From contig NZ_CP045422.1 of assembly GCF_014926585.1 (NCBI RefSeq), positions 868,001 to 932,000 on the forward strand: a stretch of DNA of 64,000 nucleotides. Direction: 5' to 3'. Positions 46,136 to 55,517 of the stretch are shown piece after piece. Within the stretch, counting starts at the first letter, position 1. Every line of letters starts with the position of its first letter. The notes under the pieces were generated by a model. It was given only the letters and a program-made list of their open reading frames with translations. It ran no database searches and was not told where the DNA came from. This DNA comes from Devosia beringensis (lineage in GTDB: Bacteria > Pseudomonadota > Alphaproteobacteria > Rhizobiales > Devosiaceae). A program made the position numbers and the translations under genes.

Positions 46136-47122
46136 TCAGCGGCCGGATTTCTCGCGGCCATAGAGCAGCAGCATGGTGATGATGACGCCGCCATAAATGA
46201 TCTGGCGGCCGAATTCGGCGATCTGCATGACCGAGAGGATCGACTGCAGCAGGGTGATGAGAATCACCCCGGCCGTGGTGCCGAGATAGCTGCCGCGACC
46301 GCCCAGGATGGAGGTGCCGCCCAGCACCACCGCGGCGATGGCCGGCAGCAGATAGGCATCGCCCATGGACTGGGCCGCCTTGCCGGCATAGCCGGCCAGC
46401 AGGACGCCGCCAAAGGCGGCCAGCCCGCCACAGACGGCAAAGGCGACCATGACCACACGCTGGGTCGGCACGCCGGAGAGATAGGCCGCCGCCTCCTTGT
46501 TGCCGATGCCATAGACGGCCCGGCCAAAGGTGGTGCGGCCGAGCAGGAAGACGGCCACCGCGCCGGTCAGGGCCCAGACGATGACCGCGTTGGGAATGCC
46601 CAGGATCGTGCCGGCCGCCAGATAGCGCATGGCCGGGGAGGCGCTGTCGACCGGGGCGAAGCCGCCGGTATAGGCCACCATCAGCCCCTGGGCGACGGCA
46701 TTGACGGCCAGCGTCATGATCATGGAGGGAATACGCAGATAGGCGGTGCCGAAGCCGTTGACCAGCCCGACCAGCACGCCACAGAGCACGCCGAAGGGAA
46801 TGGCAAAGACCTCGCCCATGGGGCCATAGGCGGTGGCGGCCGAGGCCATCATGGCGCCCAGCGTCACCGTCCAGGGGACCGACAGATCGATCTGGCCGAG
46901 CAGGATGACCAGCATCATGCCGGTGGCGATGACGCCGAGAAAGGCGCCGACCTTGAGCTGCTGCAGCAGGTATTCGGGCGACAGGAAATTGGGCGAATAG
47001 AGGCTGCCGATCAGCAGCAGCAGCAGGATGCAGCCAAAGGCCGTCGCCACCGGCAGGTCGATGCGGCTGGTCCAGGAGTTGGGTAGCGCGGGGGGCGTGT
47101 CGAGCTTGTCGGTGGTCATCAT
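46136..47122 (-). CDS. CUT2 sugar ABC transporter permease (third system, second permease)
   Basis: A 328-residue permease with IATGMMLVILLGQIDLSVPWTVTLGAMM, GTAYLRIPSMIMTLAVNAVAQGLMVAYTGG, GRAVYGIGNKEAAAYLSGV and LLPAIAAVVLGGTSILGGRGSYLGTTAGVILITLL. GQIDLSVPWT replaces the usual GGIDLSVG. It is the last gene of an operon with two different permeases, as in YtfT/YjfF-type systems, so a heterodimeric pore is likely. Confidence 0.92.
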   Translation of the reverse strand: MMTTDKLDTPPALPNSWTSRIDLPVATAFGCILLLLLIGSLYSPNFLSPEYLLQQLKVGAFLGVIATGMMLVILLGQIDLSVPWTVTLGAMMASAATAYGPMGEVFAIPFGVLCGVLVGLVNGFGTAYLRIPSMIMTLAVNAVAQGLMVAYTGGFAPVDSASPAMRYLAAGTILGIPNAVIVWALTGAVAVFLLGRTTFGRAVYGIGNKEAAAYLSGVPTQRVVMVAFAVCGGLAAFGGVLLAGYAGKAAQSMGDAYLLPAIAAVVLGGTSILGGRGSYLGTTAGVILITLLQSILSVMQIAEFGRQIIYGGVIITMLLLYGREKSGR

Positions 47123-47127
47123 GCGCC

Positions 47128-48114
47128 TCAGGTGAACAGATCAAGCCGGTTGCGCACCTGGAACAGGCGGGCGGCCCCCAGCGATACGGCCAGCAGCAGC
47201 ACCACGCCCTGGAACAGGGGCTGCCACAGCGGATCGAAATCGAAGACGAAGAGCAGATCGCCGATGGCGCGGAAGGCCAGCGCGCCGAAAATGGCGCCGA
47301 TGGCACTACCGCGGCCGCCGAACAGCGAGACCCCGCCTAGCACCACCGCGGCAATGGAGCTCAGCGTATAGGTATTGCCATTGGCCAGGGACGCCTCGCC
47401 GGAATAGGTGAAAAAGGTCATGAACAGCCCGCCCATGGCGGCGAAGAGGCCGCTGAGCACATAGGCGGTGAACTTCGCGCGCTGCACCGGCAGGCCGGAC
47501 ATATAGGCCGCCGGTTCGGACGAGCCCACCGCATAGACGGCACGGCCAATGACGGAGCGGCGGAACGGCACCCAGACCAGCAGCACCAGTACGATGAGGA
47601 AGAGCAGGCTGGCCGGAAAGACGCCAAAGACCTTGCCGGTCAGCGCATCGGCGAGATCGGCGGAAAAGTCCGGGGCACTGCCCGGATAGGGCCGGATCCA
47701 CAAAGCGATGCCAAAGAAGACCGCGCCGGTAGCAATGGTGATGACGATGGGCTGCAGCCGCCCATAGATGACCAGCAGGCCATTGAGCGCGCCGCAGGCG
47801 AGACCGGTGAGCAGCACGCCGCCCACGCCAAAAGCCACGGTCAGCGGCGTGCCCACCAGCAGATAGGAGGCCAGGCAATTGGCGAGGATGAAGATCATGC
47901 CGACCGAGAGATCAATGCCGGCGGTGAGCACGACAAAGGTCTGCGCCATGGCGACCAAAGCCAGCAGCACGCCCTTGTTGGCGGCGGTCTGCACCACATT
48001 GGGGGTGAAGCCGGCGGGATGGTTGGCGGCATAGAGGGCGAACATGGCGATGAAGATGGCCAGAGCCAGCAGCATGCCGCGCTGCTCGGCGAGGCGGTAG
48101 GCCAGGGTGTTCAT
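47128..48114 (-). CDS. CUT2 sugar ABC transporter permease (third system, first permease)
   Basis: A 328-residue permease: LVALVAMAQTFVVLTAGIDLSVGMIFILANCLASYLL, YGRLQPIVITIATGAVFFGIALWIRPYPG, GRAVYAVGSSEPAAYMSGLPVQRAKF and YTLSSIAAVVLGGVSLFGGRGSAIGAIFGALAFRAI. It ends 5 bp before the second permease and its start overlaps the ATPase stop by 4 bp, so the three genes are translated as a unit. Confidence 0.92.
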   Translation of the reverse strand: MNTLAYRLAEQRGMLLALAIFIAMFALYAANHPAGFTPNVVQTAANKGVLLALVAMAQTFVVLTAGIDLSVGMIFILANCLASYLLVGTPLTVAFGVGGVLLTGLACGALNGLLVIYGRLQPIVITIATGAVFFGIALWIRPYPGSAPDFSADLADALTGKVFGVFPASLLFLIVLVLLVWVPFRRSVIGRAVYAVGSSEPAAYMSGLPVQRAKFTAYVLSGLFAAMGGLFMTFFTYSGEASLANGNTYTLSSIAAVVLGGVSLFGGRGSAIGAIFGALAFRAIGDLLFVFDFDPLWQPLFQGVVLLLAVSLGAARLFQVRNRLDLFT

Positions 48115-49640
48115 GCCACCTGCTCCCGCTGGTCGATATTGAGCGCCGAGGCGATCAGCGCATGCTCGGTGATCTCGCTGCCGACCAGTTCGCGCCTGAC
48201 CGCCCCGTCATAGAGCACCAGGACGCGGTCGCAGCAGCCGATCAGCTCGTCATAGTCGGTGGAGTAAAGGATGATCGCGGCGCCCGCGGCGGCGAGCTGG
48301 CGCAGCAGCGCATAGATTTCCTGCTTGGTGCCGACATCGATGCCGCGGGTGGGGTCGTTGAGCAGGATGATGCGCGGGTCGGTCATCAGCCATTTGGCAA
48401 TCACCACCTTCTGCTGATTGCCGCCTGACAGCGACCCGACCGGCAGAGCCGGGCTCGCGGTCTTGATGGCGAGCAGCCGGATCATGCGCTCGACGGCGGC
48501 GCTTTCGGCGCGCCGATCGACGATGCCGGAATGCGAGACCTGGCCCATGGCGGCAAAGGAAAGATTGTCGCGCACGCTCATGGGCAGCATCAGGCCCTCG
48601 GTCTTGCGATCCTCGGGGATCAGCGCCATGCCGATGGCATCGGCCTTGGCGGCGCGCGGGCTGTTGATGCGGCGCGGCTGGCCGTCGATCAGGATATCGC
48701 CGGTGACGCCGCGCAGCACGCCGAACAAAGCCAGCAGCAGTTCACGCTGGCCCTGGCCATCGAGCCCGCCCAGGCCCACGACCTCGCCGGCCCTGGCGGT
48801 CAGCGAGACGCCGTTGAGCCGCTGCATCCAGGTCAGGTTGCGCGCCTCGAGCACCGGCGTCGTGGCGCGGTCGACCTGGCCATGCTTGGGCGGGAAGACC
48901 GAGCTGTATTCGCGGCCGATCATCAGCTCGACCACCTCGTCATCGGTCTTGCTGCCTGCCGGATAGGTGGCGATCTTGCGGCCATTGCGGAACACCGTGC
49001 AGTCATCGGCCAGCTCGGCAATCTCGTGCATGCGGTGGGAAATGTAGAGCAGCGCGATGCCCTCGTCGCGCAGGCGCTTGAGCACGCCGAACACCGTTTC
49101 GACATCGGCGGCGGTCAGGGCGGAGGTGGCCTCATCAAGGATTAGCAGACGCGGCTTGCGGGCCAGGGCCTTGGCGATCTCGACCACCTGGCGGCGCGAC
49201 AAAGGCAGGTTCTTGACCAGTTCCATGGGGTGGATGTCGCCGCCCCCGGCCCGCTCCAAGGCCGCCATGGCGATGGAATGCTGGGCCTTGCGGTCGATCA
49301 TGCCCAGCCGAGTGGGCGGATTGGAAATGACGATATTGTCGGCCACCGAGAGGTCGGGGATCAGCGAGAGCTCCTGGAAGATGCAGACAATGCCGGCGGC
49401 ATTGGCGGCGGCGGGATCGGCAAAGCGCACCTCCCTGCCCTCAAGCAGCATGCGCCCCGCATCGGGCGCCACCACCCCCGCCATGATCTTGATCAGGGTG
49501 GACTTGCCGGCGCCGTTCTCGCCCAGGATGGCATGCACCTTGCCGGCGCGGACCACGAGGTCGGCCTGGTCGAGGGCATGCACGCCCCCATAGCGCTTGG
49601 AAATGGCTTCCATGCGGAAAAGCGGCACTGCGTCATCCAT
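48111..49640 (-). CDS. CUT2 sugar ABC transporter ATPase (third system)
   Basis: A 509-residue two-domain ATPase. First domain: GENGAGKSTLIKIMAG, LPLSRRQVVEIAKAL, LLILDEATSAL. Second domain: GLGGLDGQGQRELLLALFG (degenerate Walker A), LSGGNQQKVVIAKWL and IILLNDPTRGIDVG, where the Walker B Glu position is NDP, as often seen in this half. Only the first site is expected to hydrolyse ATP. It follows the binding-protein gene by 63 bp. Confidence 0.93.
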   Translation of the reverse strand: MDDAVPLFRMEAISKRYGGVHALDQADLVVRAGKVHAILGENGAGKSTLIKIMAGVVAPDAGRMLLEGREVRFADPAAANAAGIVCIFQELSLIPDLSVADNIVISNPPTRLGMIDRKAQHSIAMAALERAGGGDIHPMELVKNLPLSRRQVVEIAKALARKPRLLILDEATSALTAADVETVFGVLKRLRDEGIALLYISHRMHEIAELADDCTVFRNGRKIATYPAGSKTDDEVVELMIGREYSSVFPPKHGQVDRATTPVLEARNLTWMQRLNGVSLTARAGEVVGLGGLDGQGQRELLLALFGVLRGVTGDILIDGQPRRINSPRAAKADAIGMALIPEDRKTEGLMLPMSVRDNLSFAAMGQVSHSGIVDRRAESAAVERMIRLLAIKTASPALPVGSLSGGNQQKVVIAKWLMTDPRIILLNDPTRGIDVGTKQEIYALLRQLAAAGAAIILYSTDYDELIGCCDRVLVLYDGAVRRELVGSEITEHALIASALNIDQREQVA

Positions 49641-49703
49641 ATAGATACCCCTGCCCGATCGGCCGCGGGAGACGCTCCCGCGGCCTGTTGTCCAGCCCAG
49701 CGG

Positions 49704-50843
49704 CTATTGGTTGGCTTCCGACTGGCCCATGATTTCCTGGGCGGTGAAGTTGATGCCGCAGGTGGGGAAGTCATTGCCGACGAAGAAGTTGTCGGACTGA
49801 TCGGCATAGAAATTGACGCCGTCCTTGAAGTCGGGATCTTCGACAATGGCCAAAGGCAGCTTGACCGATTGCGGCACGACCTTGCCCTGCAGGGCATCGA
49901 TGGCCGTCTTGATGGCGACCGCCACCTGGGCCGGGCCTGTGCCGGCAGAGGAGCATTTGAGTCCCTCGCCGGCGTGGGCGGCGCAGAATTTGCGGAAGCC
50001 GTTTTCGGTTTCGCCGCCAAAGGGCACGAAGGCGTGGCCGGCATCGATCATGGCCTGCACCACGCCGGTATCGCCGCCCTGGGCGGTGATGCCGTCAAAG
50101 GCGCCCTGCACCGCGATGGCGTCGGCGGTGGCCTTCTGCGCCGTGCCGTCATCCCACTTGCCGACCACCTCGAAGACGTCGAAGGGCTTGCCGCTGGCGG
50201 TCAGCGTCTCGTGAATGCCGTTATGGCGGTCGGTATCGACCGAGGTGCCGGCGACGCCGCGCACTTCGAGGATCTTGCCGCCCTCGGGCAGGTGATTGAC
50301 CAGCCAGGTGCCCCAGAGGGCGCCGAGGCCGAACTGGTCAACATTGACGTTGATGGCGTCGGTGGTGTCGAGGATGTTGTCAAAGGCCACCAGCACCACG
50401 CCTGCCTCCTTGGCGCGCTTGATCACCGGCGCGAAGGCCTGCGGGTTCTGCGCATTGACGACGATGGCGTCATAGCCGCTGTCGATGAAGTTGTTGATGG
50501 CCGAGATCTGCGCGGCCACGTCCTCGCCGGTCGAGACCACCTTGAACTCGGACAGCAGCGCGGCGATGTCGGGCTGAGCCGCATAGGCCTTGGCGGTCTG
50601 GATCATCTGAATGCGCCAGGTATTGGCGATATAGCCATTGGCCAGCGCGATGCGATAGGGCCCCTCCTTGGCCGGGAACTGGAAGAACTGGGTGTCCTCC
50701 GCCCAGGGCACATGGCAAGTGGGATCGGTAGCGGGGCCGGCGACCACGGCGGGCTCGGCCATGGCGACAGAGCCAAGGGCCGCAGACAGCACCAGCGCAG
50801 ACGCGGTGCCGCAGGCAAGTTTGAGCAATACTGACAATTTCAT
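49704..50843 (-). CDS. CUT2 sugar-binding protein (third system)
   Basis: A 379-residue periplasmic binding protein, longer than the other two in the cluster. Signal peptide KLACGTASALVLSAALGSVAMAE. An N-terminal extension (PATDPTCHVPWAEDTQFFQFPAKEG) precedes the RbsB-like core: RIALANGYIANTWRIQMIQTAKAYAAQ, FIDSGYDAIVVNAQNPQAFAPVI, VLVAFDNILDTTDAINVNVDQFGLG, DGITAQGGDTGVVQAMIDAG and the late FPTCGINFTAQEIMG. A strong GGGAGGGAACCG precedes the ATG. It is first in the operon. Confidence 0.92.
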   Translation of the reverse strand: MKLSVLLKLACGTASALVLSAALGSVAMAEPAVVAGPATDPTCHVPWAEDTQFFQFPAKEGPYRIALANGYIANTWRIQMIQTAKAYAAQPDIAALLSEFKVVSTGEDVAAQISAINNFIDSGYDAIVVNAQNPQAFAPVIKRAKEAGVVLVAFDNILDTTDAINVNVDQFGLGALWGTWLVNHLPEGGKILEVRGVAGTSVDTDRHNGIHETLTASGKPFDVFEVVGKWDDGTAQKATADAIAVQGAFDGITAQGGDTGVVQAMIDAGHAFVPFGGETENGFRKFCAAHAGEGLKCSSAGTGPAQVAVAIKTAIDALQGKVVPQSVKLPLAIVEDPDFKDGVNFYADQSDNFFVGNDFPTCGINFTAQEIMGQSEANQ

Positions 50844-51184
50844 CGGTTCCCTCCCAAGACATTCAGAGCAAGCCGTTCTCGCCGCAGCAGCGATTTGTCA
50901 CGCTGTCTGCGTCGCTCCCTGAACGCCCCTCATCCATACGGCGAAGTGATGATATCATCAAGAAGGGAGTGTTAATATTATCAACAGCATTGTGGTGTGC
51001 GGCGGAGCATTGTCGGGCGGGGCCGCGTTCCGGATGGCGGAGGTTGGCCGGCTGAACCGGCCATGCGGGTCGAAAGAGCCGGTGATACTGAGGAAGGGGT
51101 AGCGCGTGCCAGCGCGCTGCTGTGGCGAGGCAAGGCAGCAGGCGATGCGCCTGCTTTGGAGAACCACGTAAATTCGAAAGGAAA
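50844..51184. promoter_or_regulatory. Promoter region of the third transporter, with AT-rich palindromes
   Basis: 341 bp without a gene. TGATGATATCATCA at 50947-50960 is a perfect 14-bp palindrome, and GTTAATATTATCAAC (50971-50985) is an imperfect one just behind it. They lie 104-142 bp upstream of the binding-protein start. They share ATATCATCA with the operator at 42954-42977, so the same LacI protein may bind both. Confidence 0.55.
51137..51155. terminator. Possible hairpin terminator downstream of tRNA-Phe
   Basis: AGCAGGCG-ATG-CGCCTGCT forms an 8-bp hairpin, 30 nt beyond the tRNA 3' end on the minus strand. A short T-run follows only on the plus strand, so the call is weak. Confidence 0.3.
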
Positions 51185-51260
51185 TGGTGCCCGGGACCGG
51201 AATCGAACCAGTGACACGCGGATTTTCAATCCGCTGCTCTACCAACTGAGCTACCCGGGC
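51185..51260 (-). tRNA. tRNA-Phe (GAA)
   Basis: Read on the minus strand, the acceptor stem is GCCCGGG/CCCGGGC with encoded ACCA, D arm GCTC...GAGC, anticodon stem GCGGA/TCCGC with loop TTGAAAA (anticodon GAA), and T arm ACTGG-TTCGATT-CCGGT. The 76-nt cloverleaf is complete. Confidence 0.97.
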
Positions 51261-51523
51261 AATGGGGCGGAAGGTCCGCCCGGCTCAAAGCCATGGGCCT
51301 TATAGGGGAAGGGTTTTTGCCGTGCAAGCGGGAAAAGGGCTTGTGGAGAACCTGATTGCGCGTCGGCGGCGGAGCGGCGGGATGACAGGGGTTTGTTTGC
51401 CGCGAAGGCGGTCTCGATCAGGAGAGATCGGGTTCAAAAAATCGATGCAAGCAGCGGGGTGGCAGGGGGGCCTTACACCTCGCCGCTCCGGGTGCTCAAG
51501 CGCGTAGGGGCGCCAGAAAAGGC

Positions 51524-51733
51524 TCAGATATTGTTGTCTTCGTCGTCGCTGTAATCGGCGCCGCCGGTGTCGGGGAGCGGTTCGTCATCGCGGGCGGGGA
51601 TGACATAGCTGCCGGTGAGCCAGCGGTTGAGGTCGACATCGGCGCAGCGCTTGGAGCAGAAGGGCCTGAAGGCCTCCACAGCGGGCTTGCTGCAAATGGG
51701 GCACTTGCGGCGGGGCGCGACAGGTTCGGCCAT
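51524..51733 (-). CDS. yacG: DNA gyrase inhibitor YacG (zinc-binding)
   Basis: A 69-residue protein with the four-cysteine zinc knuckle CPIC...FCSKRC, followed by [22 protein letters not shown] and an acidic tail. YacG proteins bind zinc and inhibit gyrase in E. coli. The ATG at 51733 overlaps the maf stop, and the position after infA and maf is the conserved rhizobial order. Confidence 0.93.
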   Translation of the reverse strand: MAEPVAPRRKCPICSKPAVEAFRPFCSKRCADVDLNRWLTGSYVIPARDDEPLPDTGGADYSDDEDNNI

Positions 51734-52371
51734 CAGACGCCCGACAGGGTGGACTGGTTGAGCCAGTTGAAATGCACCGGATAGCCCTCGCCAGCCAGCA
51801 GCTGGGCGGTTTCCATCAAAGGCAAGCCGACCACGGCGGAATAGGAGCCGGAAAGCTTGACGACGAAGGCGCCGGCAATGCCCTGAATGGCATAGCCGCC
51901 CGCCTTGCCGCGCCATTCGGCGCTGGCCAGATAGGCTTCCATTTCGCGGGTGGAGAGGCGCTTGAAGCGGATGCGGGTTTCGACCACGCGCTGCCGCCGG
52001 GCGCCCGAGGGGGTGAGGACGGTCAGGCCGGTATAGACGCGATGGGCCCGGCCCGAGAGCAAAGACAGGCACTCGCTGGCCTCGGCCATGGTTTCGGCCT
52101 TGGGCAGGATGCGACGGCCGACGGCGACGACGGTGTCGGCGCCGAGCACCAGGGCATCAGCGCCAAAGCCGGAAGAGCGGGCCTTGTGCTGGGCGGTGAG
52201 GGCCTTGAGGTCAGCGAGGCGCTGGGCCAGCTTGCGCGGCAGTTCCCCGCGTTCGGGGGTTTCGTCGACATCGGCGGGCACCAGGTGCTCGGGTTCGATG
52301 CCGATCTGATTGAGCAGCGCCAGCCGCCGCGGCGAAGCGGAAGCCAGGATCAGATCGGGGCGACTGGCCAT
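51733..52371 (-). CDS. maf: Maf-family nucleotide pyrophosphatase
   Basis: A 212-residue Maf protein, a house-cleaning nucleoside triphosphate pyrophosphatase also linked to septum inhibition. [19 protein letters not shown] (substrate loop), [43 protein letters not shown] and [13 protein letters not shown] are all present, and the later [28 protein letters not shown] matches the family end. Confidence 0.95.
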   Translation of the reverse strand: MASRPDLILASASPRRLALLNQIGIEPEHLVPADVDETPERGELPRKLAQRLADLKALTAQHKARSSGFGADALVLGADTVVAVGRRILPKAETMAEASECLSLLSGRAHRVYTGLTVLTPSGARRQRVVETRIRFKRLSTREMEAYLASAEWRGKAGGYAIQGIAGAFVVKLSGSYSAVVGLPLMETAQLLAGEGYPVHFNWLNQSTLSGV

Positions 52372-52484
52372 GGTGGGATCGAGCTCCGTTGATCTGCTGC
52401 GGCCCGTGCCTGAGCGGCGGGCGTTGGTCGCTCAGGACGACCCAAAAGGATCGCCCTGCCGCCTGCCGGGCGGAACGCGCCAAA

Positions 52485-52703
52485 CTACTTGAAGCGGTAG
52501 GTGATGCGGCCCTTGGTCAGGTCATAGGGCGTCATTTCGCACAACACCTTGTCACCGGCCAGGACACGGATGCGATTCTTGCGCATGCGGCCGGCCGTGT
52601 GGGCGATGATCTCATGTTCGTTTTCCAACTTGACCCGAAAGGTCGCGTTGGGAAGCAATTCCACAACCACGCCCGGAAATTCGAGCACTTCTTCCTTTGC
52701 CAT
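52485..52703 (-). CDS. infA: Translation initiation factor IF-1
   Basis: A 72-residue S1/OB-fold protein that occupies the ribosomal A site during initiation. [52 protein letters not shown] and [17 protein letters not shown] are essentially invariant among alphaproteobacteria. It has a 76-bp leader after the fused phosphatase gene, so may have its own promoter. Confidence 0.98.
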   Translation of the reverse strand: MAKEEVLEFPGVVVELLPNATFRVKLENEHEIIAHTAGRMRKNRIRVLAGDKVLCEMTPYDLTKGRITYRFK

Positions 52704-52779
52704 ACTGTCTCCAGATAAGACCCCGCGCAGCTCGGATTGGCGCGCCAGGGGTCGAAAAGTGCGCGGAACCTACTTCAAT

Positions 52780-53781
52780 TCATTGGCTTTGTGAACCACC
52801 GGAAACCAGAGGCTCCAGACGCTGCCGAACGCGCTGTGAAAGCGTGTCCCGCAAGGCGCGATAGGCGGCCAGAACCACCTCGCGATTGCCCTCGACCAGA
52901 GAGGGGTCGGCGACCTCCCACCGTTCGACGGCGCCGGCCTCAAGGCCCTTGCGGGCAACGGCCTCGGCGGCATCGTCGGAGAGGCAGATGACGAGGTCGA
53001 AATGGTTGGCAACCAGCTCGTCCAGGATATGGGGGGTGTGCACGCTCATATCAATGCCCACCTCCTCCATCACCTGGTGGACGAACTGATCGACCTTGCC
53101 GCCGGTGACCCCGACCGAGCGGGCAATCAGCCGACCGGGAAAGGCCTTGCGGGCCAGGGCCGCGGCGATGGGCGAGCGCACGGCATTCATCGAGCAGACG
53201 AACAGCACGGTGGGCAGCTTTGAGGTGCTTTCGTCGATGCGGCTGGCATAGGGCTGGACGGCGCAGATCAGCGTGAACAGGCGCCTGGCGGTGTTGAGAT
53301 CGATGATCAGCTTGTTGTCGAGGCGGGTGCGCAGCAGTTCGGCAGCGTCGTTATGCAGGCCGCGCCGGGCCATGTCGACGGTCTCGATCTGGAAGGGCTG
53401 GGCGGCGCGGATGGCCTCGTAATAGGCGTCGCGGATGCGGAAATAGTCGCGGATCAACCGGCGAAACGGGGTCAGCGAGAGGTAGTGCGCGGCGATGGGC
53501 TTGAAGGTATCGGGATTGCGCACGTCAAGCACGATGGAATTGCCGACGATGGACATGTGCAGGGCGAAGGGGCCGGTGGCGGTGACGCGGGCCGGGCGGA
53601 AACTGTTGTCCTCGAGCAGGTCATAAATGGCGATGCGCCATTCGTGGACCTCGTCGGGATTGATCGAGGTAATGGTATTGGGATCGAGCGTGACGGTGAC
53701 CAGGCGATCGGTTTTGGCCGGATCGGCCTTGGCAGGACCGGTTTTGGCAGGACTGGGGCCGGGCTGCGTCCCTGTGCTCAA
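52780..53781 (-). CDS. UPF0262 domain fused to low-molecular-weight protein phosphatase
   Basis: A 333-residue fusion. After a Pro/Ala/Lys-rich tail (residues 1-25), residues 26-170 are a UPF0262 domain (LDPNTITSINPDEVHEWRIAIYDLLEDNSF, RRLIRDYFRIRDAYYEAIR, GLHNDAAELLRTRL). Residues 190-325 are a low-molecular-weight phosphatase/ArsC-like domain with the CX5R loop CSMNAVRSP (C196, R202) and the general-acid Asp in VADPSLVEG. In rhizobia these are usually two neighbouring genes in this place (hisD - UPF0262 - phosphatase - infA). The start overlaps the hisD stop by 4 bp. The phosphatase could act on protein tyrosines or arsenate. Confidence 0.88.
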   Translation of the reverse strand: MSTGTQPGPSPAKTGPAKADPAKTDRLVTVTLDPNTITSINPDEVHEWRIAIYDLLEDNSFRPARVTATGPFALHMSIVGNSIVLDVRNPDTFKPIAAHYLSLTPFRRLIRDYFRIRDAYYEAIRAAQPFQIETVDMARRGLHNDAAELLRTRLDNKLIIDLNTARRLFTLICAVQPYASRIDESTSKLPTVLFVCSMNAVRSPIAAALARKAFPGRLIARSVGVTGGKVDQFVHQVMEEVGIDMSVHTPHILDELVANHFDLVICLSDDAAEAVARKGLEAGAVERWEVADPSLVEGNREVVLAAYRALRDTLSQRVRQRLEPLVSGGSQSQ

Positions 53782-55073
53782 CGGTTCAACCTTATGGAAA
53801 TGGAGCGGCCGTGGCCATGTAGTGATTCGACCTCGGCAAGAATCACCGCCGCCTCCGACAGCGCGGACAGCGATGACGGATCGCAGCCCAGGATGGAGGT
53901 GCGCTTCATGAAATCGAGCACGCCGAGGCCCGAGGCGAAGCGGGCCGAGCGGGCGGTGGGCAGAACATGGTTGGAGCCGCCGACATAGTCGCCGATGGCT
54001 TCGGGCGTATGGTGACCCAAAAAGATGGCGCCGGCATGCCGGATGGAGGCCGAAAAACCCTGCGGGTCGTTGATGGCCAGCTCGACATGTTCCGACGCGA
54101 TGCGGTTGGCCAGGGTGGCGGCCTCGTCGAGCGAGCTCACGGTGATGATGGCGCCGAACTCGTCCCAGCCCTGGCGGGCAATCTCTTCCTTGGGCAGCAA
54201 AGCCAGCTGGCGATCGACCTCGGCGGCGACGGCGTCGGCCAGGCCCTTTTCGGTGGTCACCAGGATGGACTGGGCCCCTGCCCCGTGTTCGGCCTGGGCG
54301 ATGAGATCGGCTGCGACCCAGGCGGGGTTGGCCGACCCATCGGCAATGACAAGCACTTCGGAGGGGCCGGCGATCATGTCGATGCCGACCTGGCCGAAGA
54401 CCTGGCGCTTGGCGGTGGCGACATAGGCATTGCCGGGGCCGACGACCTTGTCGACCTTGGCAATGGCCGCCGTGCCATAGGCCAGGGCGGCCACGGCCTG
54501 GGCGCCGCCAATGCGGTAGATCTCGGTGACGCCGGCAATCTGGGCGGCCAGGAGGATGGCCGGGTTGATCTGGCCATTGGGGGTGGGCACGACCATGGCG
54601 ATGCGCCCGACGCCAGCGACCCTGGCGGGCACGGCATTCATCAGCACCGATGAGGGATAGGAGGCCAGGCCCCCCGGCACATAGATGCCGACGGCATCGA
54701 CCGGGGTCCAGCGGGTGCCCAGGGTGACGCCCAAATGGTCGGTATAGATGTGATCTTCCGGCTTCTGCTTGGCGTGGTGCGACCAGATGCGGTCATGGGC
54801 GGTCTGCAGCGCGCCACGGATCCTGTCGGAGACCCCGGCGGCAGCGGCCGCAATCTCATCTGCCGAGACGACCAGGGTATCGAGCGCCACATTGGCCGAA
54901 TCGAACCTGTTGGTCAGCTCGACCACGGCGACGTCGCCGCGCGCCCGCACATCGGCGATGATGGCGGCAACGGCATCATTGACGTCCCGGCTGGATTCGC
55001 GCTTGCCTTCAAGCAGCTGCACAAAGCGCTGCTCGAAATCACTGTCGGCGCTGTCGAGACGAATGGGCATCAA
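53778..55073 (-). CDS. hisD: Histidinol dehydrogenase
   Basis: A 431-residue zinc enzyme that oxidises L-histidinol twice, with NAD, to histidine, the last steps of histidine synthesis. Conserved blocks are VGIYVPGGLASYPSSVLMNAVPARVAGV, IGGAQAVAALAYGT, VDKVVGPGNAYVATAKRQVFG, DMIAGPSEVLVIAD, AEHGAGAQSILVTT, SEHVELAINDP and GGSNHVLPTARSARFASGLGVLDFMKRTS. Length fits. It lies 6 bp after the DUF2948 gene; no other his genes are nearby. Confidence 0.97.
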   Translation of the reverse strand: MMPIRLDSADSDFEQRFVQLLEGKRESSRDVNDAVAAIIADVRARGDVAVVELTNRFDSANVALDTLVVSADEIAAAAAGVSDRIRGALQTAHDRIWSHHAKQKPEDHIYTDHLGVTLGTRWTPVDAVGIYVPGGLASYPSSVLMNAVPARVAGVGRIAMVVPTPNGQINPAILLAAQIAGVTEIYRIGGAQAVAALAYGTAAIAKVDKVVGPGNAYVATAKRQVFGQVGIDMIAGPSEVLVIADGSANPAWVAADLIAQAEHGAGAQSILVTTEKGLADAVAAEVDRQLALLPKEEIARQGWDEFGAIITVSSLDEAATLANRIASEHVELAINDPQGFSASIRHAGAIFLGHHTPEAIGDYVGGSNHVLPTARSARFASGLGVLDFMKRTSILGCDPSSLSALSEAAVILAEVESLHGHGRSISIRLNR

Positions 55074-55079
55074 AAGTCC

Positions 55080-55517
55080 TTAGTCGAGAGAGTGGGCAGG
55101 CTTGGCTGCGGCGGCCCAGGCGGCGCCGAGATCGCTGAGGCGGGCTTCGAGGCACTCGACGCCCAGGCGCACGGTACCGCCGCCGGCAAAGCTGAGTTCG
55201 ATGATGCCGGCCGGCCCGTCGATCGGCTTGAAGGTGATGGCCAGCAGTTCCAGGACGCCTTCAGGCGCGGCCGGATCATAGCCGCTGGTGACCACGGACT
55301 GCACCGCGTCAAAATGCAGCGCGGCGCGCTTGCGCACGCCCTTGTCGCGGCGGCCCTGGCCCGAGGTCCAGTCAAAACGGTTCATCAGCAGGGCAAAGCG
55401 GCGATCGCCGCGGGCATAGCCCATGTCGGCAACGCGCACGACGGCGTCCTGCACATTGGCGGAAAGGACTTCGAGATCTTCGGTGTCGAGCGCAAGCAGC
55501 TTCAGGTCGGTCATCAA
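55080..55517 (-). CDS. DUF2948 family protein
   Basis: A 145-residue protein of unknown function, conserved between murA and hisD in rhizobial relatives. It begins LKLLALDTEDLEVLSANVQDAVVRVADMGYARGDRRFALLMNRFDWT, the family signature, and ends with GGGTVRLGVECLEARLSDLGAAWAA. It is soluble with mixed alpha/beta character. Its tight spacing with hisD suggests co-expression. Confidence 0.9.
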   Translation of the reverse strand: MMTDLKLLALDTEDLEVLSANVQDAVVRVADMGYARGDRRFALLMNRFDWTSGQGRRDKGVRKRAALHFDAVQSVVTSGYDPAAPEGVLELLAITFKPIDGPAGIIELSFAGGGTVRLGVECLEARLSDLGAAWAAAAKPAHSLD

